Notes under the pieces: model-generated | What the model was told of the DNA's origin: nothing | The model's database searches: none | Seen by the model: only the letters and a program-made list of their open reading frames with translations | Assembly (NCBI GenBank): GCA_910584605.1 | Contig: CAJUAW010000127.1 | Span: 1 to 7,498, forward strand | Length of the DNA: 7,498 nt | From: an uncultured Oscillospiraceae bacterium | GTDB taxonomy: Bacteria; Bacillota_A; Clostridia; Oscillospirales; Oscillospiraceae | Direction: 5' to 3' | Part shown: piece by piece, positions 1 through 5,446 of the stretch | Layout: each line of letters starts with the position of its first letter | Numbering within the stretch: the stretch's first letter is position 1 | Made by a program: the position numbers and the translations under genes

Positions 1-2
1 TG

Positions 3-611
3 CCCTGCATCGCCGCCATCCTCTTCCAGGTGGCCTACAACATGAGCGGCTGGCGGACGGTAGTGAAGGTGGTCAACCACTCCCCGAAAAGCGACGTGGC
101 TGTGCTGGTGGTCACCTTCCTCCTCACGGTGGTCTTCGATCTGGTGGTGGCCATTCTGGTGGGTCTGTCTCTGGCCTGCCTGCTGTTCATGAAGCGGATG
201 GCCGATGTCTCCACGGTCAAGGAGTGGGAGTACGTGGAGGACAGCGGCGACGACCAGGGCCGGCTGAAAAAGGTGCCTTCCCACGTGATGGTCTACGAGT
301 TTACCGGCCCTCTGTTCTTCGGCGCGGCGGATAAGATTCCCCACATTGAGCGGAATACCGGACGGAATGTGCTCATCCTGCGGATGCGCGCCGTCCCCGC
401 CATGGACATCACCGCTCTGAACAGCCTGCGGCGGCTCTATGAGGAGTGCAGGTCCAAGGATATCCAGGTGCTGTTCTCCCACGTGAACGAGCAGCCTATG
501 ACGGTGTTTCAGAAGTCCGGCCTGTATGATCTGGTGGGGGAGGACAGCTTTGTCCCCAACATCGACGCCGCCCTGGAACGGGCAATGGAGCTGGACCAGG
601 CAAAAGTATAA
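3..611 (+). CDS. SulP-family anion transporter with STAS domain, 3' part only
   Basis: This is the last 202 codons of a SulP/SLC26-type inner-membrane transporter; the reading frame is open from base 3 and the start lies upstream of the window. The fragment begins with the AYNMSGWR stretch (residues 11-18) that SulP proteins carry near the end of the transport domain. A hydrophobic segment follows at about residues 32-63, ending in the charged FMKRM turn. Residues about 92-195 form a cytoplasmic STAS domain: VYEFTGPLFFGAAD, then a strand (NVLILRMR), then AMDITALNSL in the place of the conserved D-(S/T)-x-G/A-L loop. SulP members carry sulfate, bicarbonate, dicarboxylates or other anions. The substrate cannot be read from this part, because the residues that decide it lie mostly in the missing membrane helices. 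The gene ends 3 bases before a strong hairpin and converges on the Crp-like gene. Family assignment is firm; substrate is open. Confidence 0.9.
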   Translation, partial: PCIAAILFQVAYNMSGWRTVVKVVNHSPKSDVAVLVVTFLLTVVFDLVVAILVGLSLACLLFMKRMADVSTVKEWEYVEDSGDDQGRLKKVPSHVMVYEFTGPLFFGAADKIPHIERNTGRNVLILRMRAVPAMDITALNSLRRLYEECRSKDIQVLFSHVNEQPMTVFQKSGLYDLVGEDSFVPNIDAALERAMELDQAKV

Positions 612-613
612 GC

Positions 614-644
614 AAAGCCATCCGGGTTTCCGGATGGCTTTTAT
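614..644 (+). terminator. Rho-independent terminator between convergent genes
   Basis: A perfect 12-bp inverted repeat (AAAGCCATCCGG at 614-625, CCGGATGGCTTT at 630-641) encloses a GTTT loop and runs into a short T tract (639-642). It starts just after the transporter stop codon. On the minus strand the stem begins at the last base of the Crp-like gene's TAA codon, so the same hairpin probably ends both transcripts. The minus-strand U tract is poorer (TTTGCTTAT), so termination in that direction may be weaker. Confidence 0.9.
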
Positions 645-1270
645 AGTTGACATAATCTTTTCAGCGGCTCCGGCTCCGCCAGACGGATGGTCCGGTAGCC
701 CAGCTCCACCCAACCCCTCTGGGCGAACTCATTGAGCACCCGGCTCACCGTTACCCGGCTGGCGGAGACGGCGGCGGCGATGTCATCCTGGGTGCAGGAG
801 ACGGCCCCAGCTCCGGAGGCCAGGGTGAGCAGGCAGTTGGCCACCCGCCACCGGGCGGGACGGAAGGCCATCTGGTCCACCTGTTCCGACAGCAGCCGCA
901 CCGTCCGGGCCAGATACTTCATCATGGACAGGGCCAGCTCGGGATGTTTGGCAAACTCCTGGGTTACCAGCTCCCGGTCGATGGGGACAATTTCGCAGGG
1001 GGTCAGCGCCAGGGCGGAGGACACCCGGGGCAGCTCGTCAAAAAAGGAGGCCTCCCCGAAGAGGTTCCCGGCGGTGTAGACGTTCAAGACCCGCTCCGCC
1101 CCGTCCTCAGACTGGATAAAGCTCTTTACCCTGCCGGACTTGAGGTAGTAAAAGCAGGTGGCCTCAGTATCCTGGAGATAAATGAGATAGCCCGTTGAGC
1201 ACCGCACCGGCGGACGGCTTTTGGCAAAGGTCTCCCATATCCCGGCGGGAAAGTCCAGCTCGTGGTTCAC
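641..1270 (-). CDS. Crp/Fnr-family transcriptional regulator
   Basis: A 209-aa DNA-binding regulator of normal Crp/Fnr length. Residues about 15-125 are the cyclic-nucleotide-binding-like beta-roll, with the typical SGRVK turn (45-49) and FGEASFFDELPRVSSA (71-86). In ungapped alignment from memory with E. coli CRP, the cAMP-phosphate Arg82 falls on Val83 while the next Ser is kept, so cAMP may not be the ligand. A dimer helix follows (about 111-137), then a winged helix-turn-helix (159-185) whose recognition helix reads SRVTVSRVLNEF. Arg172 and Arg177 match CRP Arg180 and Arg185, but Val173 replaces Glu181. There is no N-terminal Cys cluster as in Fnr (cysteines at 24, 39, 92, 146, 159, 207). 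The GTG start is chosen because a GAGGGGG ribosome site sits about 7 bases upstream and because it overlaps the preceding stop as GTGA; longer in-frame extensions only read through that gene. Likely role: regulator of the divergent leu operon and of itself (inference). Confidence 0.93.
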   Translation of the reverse strand: MNHELDFPAGIWETFAKSRPPVRCSTGYLIYLQDTEATCFYYLKSGRVKSFIQSEDGAERVLNVYTAGNLFGEASFFDELPRVSSALALTPCEIVPIDRELVTQEFAKHPELALSMMKYLARTVRLLSEQVDQMAFRPARWRVANCLLTLASGAGAVSCTQDDIAAAVSASRVTVSRVLNEFAQRGWVELGYRTIRLAEPEPLKRLCQL

Positions 1271-1704
1271 AGGCACGCCCCCTCGATCTCGAAGTTTTCC
1301 CAGACAAGGGCGGCGGCGCGGGTCAGCAGCAGGGGCGCGCCGCCGTGGAAGCGGGTCAGCAGAAGCCCCTGGTCCGTCATTCGCGGCTGATGATACCAGC
1401 TGTCCAGAAGGGCATATCGGGGGCGGGACAACTCGATCACAACGCTGTTCAACGCGCTGATGCGCCCGACAGGAACGCTCTCCGCCAGCAGGCAGGAGGC
1501 ACCGAAGAAAAACAAACTCCGACCGTAAACCCACAGGGGCAGGCGGTACCTGGTCCCATCCAGGGACAGGGAGAGAGAATAGATAAAGTCCCCATGAGGC
1601 GGCTCGGTCTGGTAGTGCAGCTCCAGGGAGCGGCCCCGGTAGGTAAACTGCTCTTGATAGTTCCAGGCAGAACATTGCCCTCCGGTGTCAGGAACGGCGA
1701 TCAT
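1267..1704 (-). CDS. Hypothetical protein, 145 aa, co-transcribed with the Crp-like regulator
   Basis: I do not recognise this protein. The ATG start at 1704 has a GGAGG site (1713-1717) 8 bases upstream; a longer frame from 1740 would begin inside the promoter region. No signal peptide or clear membrane helix is visible. The middle is rich in alternating hydrophobic residues (FIYSLSLSLDGTRYRLPLWVYG, residues 40-61, here joined from two strands) and aromatic residues, suggesting a mostly beta structure. Two cysteines lie near the ends (11, 144) and one at 71. It is the first gene of the regulator operon, and its TGA shares bases with the regulator's GTG (GTGA), so translation is probably coupled and the two products made in related amounts. 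That makes a partner, ligand-handling or anti-regulator role plausible but unproven. The coding call rests on the start signals, the operon overlap and the continuous frame across the whole interval. Confidence 0.7.
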   Translation of the reverse strand: MIAVPDTGGQCSAWNYQEQFTYRGRSLELHYQTEPPHGDFIYSLSLSLDGTRYRLPLWVYGRSLFFFGASCLLAESVPVGRISALNSVVIELSRPRYALLDSWYHQPRMTDQGLLLTRFHGGAPLLLTRAAALVWENFEIEGACL

Positions 1705-1730
1705 ACTCGTTTCCTCCGCAAATTTTCTAC

Positions 1731-1760
1731 ATTGTAACATACGTTACATTCTTCTGGCAA
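1731..1760 (-). promoter_or_regulatory. Predicted promoter of the regulator operon
   Basis: Read on the minus strand, TTGCCA (1760-1755) as -35 is followed after 18 bases by TACAAT (1736-1731) as -10, each matching five of six consensus bases; TGT just before the -10 also gives an extended -10. The predicted transcript would start near 1724, leaving about 20 bases before the ATG at 1704, just enough for the GGAGG site. The CRP-like palindrome at 1733-1748 covers the -10 and the spacer, so binding there should block this promoter. Confidence 0.7.
1733..1748. promoter_or_regulatory. CRP-like operator TGTAA-N6-TTACA shared by both divergent promoters
   Basis: The sequence TGTAACATACGTTACA has perfect 6-bp arms (TGTAAC, GTTACA) around ATAC. 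Its layout is that of the E. coli CRP site TGTGA-N6-TCACA with G changed to A in each half. Its centre (1740.5) lies about 41.5 bases upstream of the predicted leuC transcript start near 1782 and falls across the -10 region of the predicted regulator promoter. It is the only such full palindrome I found in the window. The most likely binder is the Crp-like protein encoded next to it (inference). Confidence 0.72.
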
Positions 1761-1775
1761 GCCTTGTGGTAACAT
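1744..1775 (+). promoter_or_regulatory. Predicted leuC promoter
   Basis: An extended -10, TGG followed by TAACAT (1767-1775), is the best promoter element before leuC. No good -35 lies at the normal distance; TTACAT at 1744-1749 would leave a 20-base spacer and is already part of the operator. A strong extended -10 without a proper -35, with an operator centred at -41.5, is the pattern expected for a class II Crp-dependent promoter. The transcript start would be near A1782, leaving a leader of about 28 bases with no room for a T-box or attenuator. Confidence 0.55.
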
Positions 1776-1809
1776 TCTCTCAATAAACCGCAAGGAGGTA
1801 ATTTACCCT

Positions 1810-3066
1810 ATGGGAATGACAATGACGCAGAAAATTTTAGCCAAGGCCGCCGGGCTGGACAAGGTGGAGGCTGGCCAGCTCATTGAGGCCAGGCTGGACC
1901 TGGTGCTGGGCAACGACATCACCACCCCTGTGGCCATCACCGAGTTTGAGAAGGCGGGCTTTACCCAGGTCTTCGACAGGGACAAGATCGCCATCGTCCT
2001 GGACCACTACACCCCCTGCAAGGACATCCAGTCCGCCCGGCTGTGCAAACAGGCCCGGGAGTTTGCCCTCAAGCACAAGATCACCAACTTCTTTGACGTG
2101 GGCCACATGGGCGTGGAGCACGCCCTCATCCCTGAGAAGGGGCTGGCCGCCCCCGGCGAGGTCATCATCGGCGCCGACTCCCACACCTGCACCTACGGCG
2201 CGCTGGGGGCCTTCTCCACCGGCGTAGGCTCCACCGACATGGCCGCCGGTATGGCCACCGGCCTGCTGTGGTTCAAGGTACCCTCCGCCATCAAGGTGAC
2301 TTTGAAGGGCAAGCTCCAGCCCCACGTGTCCGGCAAGGACGTGATCCTCCACCTCATCGGCCAGATCGGGGTGGACGGGGCGCTGTACCAGTCCCTGGAG
2401 TTTGTGGGGGAGGGGGTCGCCTCTCTGTCCATGGACGACCGGTTTACCATCTCCAATATGGCCATCGAGGCGGGGGGCAAAAACGGCATCTTCCCCGTGG
2501 ATGAGAAGACCATGGAGTACATCAACGGCCGGGTGTCCCGCCCCTGCGAGGCCTTCACCGCCGACCCGGACGCCGTCTACGAGCGGGAGGTGGTCATCGA
2601 CCTGGACAAGCTGGAACCCACCGTGGCCCTGCCCCATCTGCCGGAAAACACCAAGGTGGTGTCTGAGGTGGCGGGCATGCCCATCAACCAGGTGGTCATC
2701 GGCTCCTGCACCAACGGCCGCATCAGCGACCTGCGCATCGCCGCCGCCATTCTGAAGGGTAAGAAGGTGGCCTCCAGCGTACGGTGCATCGTCATCCCCG
2801 CCACCCAGGAGATCACCCTCCAGGCCATGAAGGAGGGGCTGATGGAGATTTTCCTCCAGGCAGGCGCGGCGGTGTCCACCCCCACCTGCGGCCCTTGTCT
2901 GGGCGGCCACATGGGTGTCATGGCCGAGGGGGAGCGCACTGTCTCCACCACCAACCGCAACTTTGTGGGCCGCATGGGCCACACCACCTCTGAGATTATC
3001 CTGGCTTCTCCCGCCGTGGCCGCCGCCTCCGCTGTTGCTGGATGCGTGGCCGACCCCAGAGCGTAA
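1810..3066 (+). CDS. leuC: 3-isopropylmalate dehydratase large subunit (LeuC, archaeal/HacA-like type)
   Basis: This 418-aa cytoplasmic protein is the catalytic subunit that, with LeuD, converts 2-isopropylmalate to 3-isopropylmalate in leucine synthesis using a [4Fe-4S] cluster. The expected cluster ligands are visible: Cys300 in GSCTNGR (298-304), and Cys360 and Cys363 in CGPCLGGHMG (360-369). GADSHTCTYGALG (121-133), DVGHMGVEH (96-104) and the HTTSEIILASPAVAAASA tail (391-408) are further aconitase-family motifs. At about 420 residues it belongs to the shorter LeuC2/HacA-like class rather than the roughly 470-residue E. coli type. The start is the ATG after AAGGAGG (1792-1798) with an 11-base spacer; ATGs two and four codons later are possible alternatives. 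It is the first gene of the operon. The family also contains homoaconitases and citraconate-type hydratases, but leuD and leuB downstream support the leucine assignment. Confidence 0.95.
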   Translation: MGMTMTQKILAKAAGLDKVEAGQLIEARLDLVLGNDITTPVAITEFEKAGFTQVFDRDKIAIVLDHYTPCKDIQSARLCKQAREFALKHKITNFFDVGHMGVEHALIPEKGLAAPGEVIIGADSHTCTYGALGAFSTGVGSTDMAAGMATGLLWFKVPSAIKVTLKGKLQPHVSGKDVILHLIGQIGVDGALYQSLEFVGEGVASLSMDDRFTISNMAIEAGGKNGIFPVDEKTMEYINGRVSRPCEAFTADPDAVYEREVVIDLDKLEPTVALPHLPENTKVVSEVAGMPINQVVIGSCTNGRISDLRIAAAILKGKKVASSVRCIVIPATQEITLQAMKEGLMEIFLQAGAAVSTPTCGPCLGGHMGVMAEGERTVSTTNRNFVGRMGHTTSEIILASPAVAAASAVAGCVADPRA

Positions 3067-3084
3067 CTGAAAGGAGAGAGTAAG

Positions 3085-3570
3085 ATGAAAGTTTACAAAT
3101 ACGGCGCCAATGTGGACACCGACGTGATCATCCCGGCGCGGCACCTGAACGACCCCTCCCCGGCGGCTCTGGCCAGCCACTGCATGGAGGACATCGACGA
3201 ACAATTTGCCTCCACTGTGGAGGCGGGGGATATCATTGTAGCCGGTCCTAACTTCGGTTGCGGCTCCAGCCGGGAACACGCCCCCCTGGCCATCAAGTCC
3301 TGCGGGGTGAAGTGCGTCATCGCCCCTTCCTTTGCCCGCATCTTCTACCGCAACGCCATCAACATTGGCTTCCCCATCGTGGAATGCCCCCAGGCGGCGG
3401 AGGAAATCCAGGCCGGGGACCAGGTGGAGGTGGATTTTGCCAGCGGCACCATCACCGACACCACCACTGGAAAGACCTACCAGGCCGCCCCCTTCCCGGA
3501 GTTTATCGACGGCATTATCAAAAGCGGCGGCCTGCTCAACTCCCTGAAGGAGCGGGGAGTGGCGAAATGA
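3085..3570 (+). CDS. leuD: 3-isopropylmalate dehydratase small subunit (LeuD)
   Basis: This 161-aa swivel-domain subunit completes the isopropylmalate isomerase with LeuC. Diagnostic motifs are GANVDTDVIIPARHLND (7-23), PNFGCGSSREHAP (55-67), which binds substrate, and FARIFYRNAINIG (83-95). It is of the short (about 160 residue) class that pairs with the LeuC2/HacA-like large subunit, unlike the roughly 200-residue enterobacterial LeuD. The loop after the first motif, where related isomerases and homoaconitases differ according to substrate (YLRT-like in several), reads HLND here. The ATG follows AAGGAGAG after an 18-base gap from leuC. Its TGA overlaps the ATG of the next gene as ATGA, so the two are probably translated in a coupled way. 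Confidence 0.95.
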   Translation: MKVYKYGANVDTDVIIPARHLNDPSPAALASHCMEDIDEQFASTVEAGDIIVAGPNFGCGSSREHAPLAIKSCGVKCVIAPSFARIFYRNAINIGFPIVECPQAAEEIQAGDQVEVDFASGTITDTTTGKTYQAAPFPEFIDGIIKSGGLLNSLKERGVAK

Positions 3571-4214
3571 AAACGCCCAAACGAACACCGCTGACCTTTG
3601 AACCGGGGGAGAAGGTAGTTTTCCTGGGCATTGACGAAGCCGCTGTTCGGGCGCATGTTGAGCTGGCGGAGATACTGTCAGGTTGTGCCCTGAAGGGGGA
3701 CGACCGGTCCCTCTGCGCGCAGGTTCGGGATACCGCGGTGGGGGAGGAGCTGAAGGCCCTGTCCTGCTTTTTCCCGGGCAGCGCAGTCACCGTCCAGGCT
3801 CTGGTGGGGGCGTTGGAGCCCCTTGGATTTTCCTGTGAGCTCCGCCAGGACTTTCTGGAGGAAAACCGCCTGATCCGCCTGCGGTTCCAGAAGATGCAGT
3901 CCATCGTAATCAGCATGGACTCCCGGACGATGGAAAACCCGGACCTGGATATCCGCTACACCCTGCCCGACCGGATTGAGGAGTGGTCCCAGGGGGCGGT
4001 CCAGGATAACGGTTATGACTATGTGGACGAGGAAGGCCATATCCTGGCCGTCTGGCTCAAGACCGAGGACGCGGAGGGCTGGTGGCCTAAGATTTGGGAG
4101 CTTCTGAAAACCGAGAAATTTGAGGGCAACGACCTGTCTCAGTCTGTTCAAGTACTGGTATCCGAAAAGCCCAACGCCGAACAGGCTGACTGCCGCCAGG
4201 TCTGGCCAGAGTAA
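3567..4214 (+). CDS. Hypothetical protein, 215 aa, inside the leu operon
   Basis: I do not recognise this protein. The ATG at 3567 overlaps the leuD stop as ATGA; the frame is open further upstream only as a shadow of leuD. No signal peptide or membrane segment is seen, so it is probably cytoplasmic. An N-terminal part (about 1-75) contains the alternating segment EKVVFLGIDEAAVRAHVELAEIL and four cysteines (40, 50, 67, 90). The middle (75-130) looks like an alpha/beta fold, and the C-terminal part is acidic and aromatic (YDYVDEEGHI at 150-159, GWWPKIWELL at 171-180). It resembles no leucine enzyme known to me. Its place between leuD and leuB and its coupling to leuD suggest a leucine-related or isomerase-related job, such as an assembly, stability or regulatory factor, but an unrelated inserted gene is not excluded. 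leuB follows after an 18-base gap with its own ribosome site. The coding call is strong. Confidence 0.82.
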   Translation: MKTPKRTPLTFEPGEKVVFLGIDEAAVRAHVELAEILSGCALKGDDRSLCAQVRDTAVGEELKALSCFFPGSAVTVQALVGALEPLGFSCELRQDFLEENRLIRLRFQKMQSIVISMDSRTMENPDLDIRYTLPDRIEEWSQGAVQDNGYDYVDEEGHILAVWLKTEDAEGWWPKIWELLKTEKFEGNDLSQSVQVLVSEKPNAEQADCRQVWPE

Positions 4215-4232
4215 CGATAAGGAGAGAACAGT

Positions 4233-5309
4233 ATGAATTATAAAATTGCCCTCATCCGGGGCGACGGCATCGGCCCCGAGGTGGTGGGGGAGGCCGTCAA
4301 GGTGATGGACGCCATCGGCGAGAAGTTCGGCCATAAATTTGAGTATGTGGACATTCTCATGGGGGGCTGCGCCATCGACGCGGTGGGCAAGAGCTACCCC
4401 GACGGTACCGCCGAAAGGTGCAAGGCGTGTGACGCCGTCCTGCTGGGGGCGGTGGGCGGACCCAAGTGGGGCCACTCCACTGAGGCGGAGAAGCGGCCCG
4501 AGACCGCCCTGCTGTCCATCCGCAAGGACCTGGGGCTGTACGCCAACCTGCGCCCCGCCGCTCTGCGGCCCGCCCTGGCGGAGGCTTGCCCCCTGAAAAA
4601 GGAGACAGCCGACAGAGGGATTGACCTGATGATTGTCCGGGAGCTGACCGGCGGCATCTACTTCGGCAAGCGGGAGCGGTACGCCACCGAGGACCGGGGC
4701 GAGGAGGCCGCCGACCGGATGGCCTACTCGGAAAAGGAGATCGAGCGCATCGGCCGCCGGGCCTTTGAGCTGGCCCGCCTGCGGGGAAAGAAGCTGGCCA
4801 GTGTGGACAAGGCCAACGTGCTGGAGACCTCCCGTCTGTGGCGGAAGGTGATGCACAAGCTGGCGGAGGAGTATTCCGACGTCCAATACGAGGACGTGCT
4901 GGTGGACAACGCCGCCATGCAGCTGGTCCGGGACCCCGGCCAGTTTGACGTGGTGGTCACCGAAAATATGTTCGGTGACATCCTCTCCGATGAGGCGTCC
5001 ATGATCACCGGTTCCATCGGGCTGCTGCCCTCTGCATCCATTGGCGACACCGCACCGGGGCTGTACGAGCCCATCCACGGCTCCGCTCCCGACATCGCTG
5101 GCCAGGACAAGGCCAACCCCATCGCTACCATCCTGTCGGTGGCCATGATGTTCCGCTACTCCTTCAACCTGCCCGCTGAAGCAAAAACCATTGAGGACGC
5201 AGTGGACGCCATCCTCAACGAGGGCTGGCGCACCGCCGACATCGCCAAGCCCGGCGAGGACGTGATCGGCACCGTCAAAATGGGCGAGCTGATCCGGGCT
5301 AAGCTGTAG
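4233..5309 (+). CDS. leuB: 3-isopropylmalate dehydrogenase (LeuB)
   Basis: This 358-aa cytoplasmic enzyme oxidatively decarboxylates 3-isopropylmalate to 2-oxoisocaproate, the last step before transamination to leucine. It has the GDGIGPEV start (10-17), the substrate arginines in SIRKDLGLYANLRP (Arg97, Arg107) and VRELTGGIYFG (Arg136, Tyr143), the catalytic VDKANVLE lysine (Lys193) and the metal aspartates of LVDNAAMQ (Asp225) and ENMFGDILSDE (Asp249, Asp253). NAD-type cofactor choice is indicated by HGSAPDIAGQDKANP (282-296), where Asp287 and Ile288 stand in place of the Lys/Tyr pair of NADP isocitrate dehydrogenases. Length and motifs match ordinary bacterial LeuB, in contrast to the archaeal-like LeuCD. 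The ATG follows AAGGAGAG, and a terminator stands just after the stop, making this the last gene of the operon. Confidence 0.97.
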   Translation: MNYKIALIRGDGIGPEVVGEAVKVMDAIGEKFGHKFEYVDILMGGCAIDAVGKSYPDGTAERCKACDAVLLGAVGGPKWGHSTEAEKRPETALLSIRKDLGLYANLRPAALRPALAEACPLKKETADRGIDLMIVRELTGGIYFGKRERYATEDRGEEAADRMAYSEKEIERIGRRAFELARLRGKKLASVDKANVLETSRLWRKVMHKLAEEYSDVQYEDVLVDNAAMQLVRDPGQFDVVVTENMFGDILSDEASMITGSIGLLPSASIGDTAPGLYEPIHGSAPDIAGQDKANPIATILSVAMMFRYSFNLPAEAKTIEDAVDAILNEGWRTADIAKPGEDVIGTVKMGELIRAKL

Positions 5310-5315
5310 ACTGAC

Positions 5316-5346
5316 AAAAAGGCTCCCTCCAAGAGGGCGCCTTTTT
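5316..5346 (+). terminator. Rho-independent terminator of the leu operon
   Basis: AAAAAGGCTCCCTC (5316-5329) pairs with GAGGGCGCCTTTTT (5333-5346) with one mismatch across a CAA loop, followed by ATTT. It begins 7 bases after the leuB stop and separates the leu operon from purB. The A-rich left arm would also give a U tract on the opposite strand, but no minus-strand gene is nearby. Confidence 0.9.
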
Positions 5347-5382
5347 ATTTCCTTAAAGTTTTGTAAAAATTTCCCCCAAGGG

Positions 5383-5411
5383 TGGCAAAGGGCGGAAAAA
5401 TGCGCTATAAT
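5383..5411 (+). promoter_or_regulatory. Predicted purB promoter
   Basis: A perfect TATAAT (5406-5411) lies 35 bases before the purB ATG. The element at the right distance upstream, TGGCAA (5383-5388, 17-base spacer), is a poor -35. An A/T-rich stretch at 5347-5372 could act as an UP element. I see no purine riboswitch or operator in the 137-base gap: besides the leu terminator at its start and this promoter, the rest shows nothing I can name. Confidence 0.65.
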
Positions 5412-5446
5412 GGACTGAACAAACCAAAAGATGAGAGGTCGATATT

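Noticed and set aside
1271..1675. N-terminal extension of the Crp-like gene to 344 residues
   Set aside because: The extra residues only read the upstream 145-aa gene in another frame; the GTG at 1270 has a ribosome site and gives the normal family length.
1195..1737. 180-codon plus-strand open frame across the regulator operon
   Set aside because: It runs antisense through two overlapping genes with good start signals and ends inside the divergent promoter region; its composition is Gln/Gly-rich without motifs.
1764..1776. A second operator half (GTAACA at 1769-1774) near leuC
   Set aside because: It has no inverted partner at the right distance and is better explained as part of the extended -10.
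3258..3566. N-terminal extension of the 215-aa gene back into leuD
   Set aside because: The extension is a Gly/Pro/His-rich shadow of leuD; the ATG overlapping the leuD stop is the natural start.
1837..3588. 583-codon open frame on the minus strand opposite leuC/leuD
   Set aside because: It is a GC-rich codon shadow of two certain genes; its translation is low-complexity (Gly/His/Val rich), has no family motif and no ribosome site.
3678..5078. 466-codon open frame on the minus strand opposite the 215-aa gene and leuB
   Set aside because: It spans two genes and the gap between them and has low-complexity composition, as expected from third-position GC bias on the coding strand.
5361..5378. 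A second CRP-like site before purB (TTGTAA)
   Set aside because: Only one half-site is present; the position where TTACA should fall is CCCCC.
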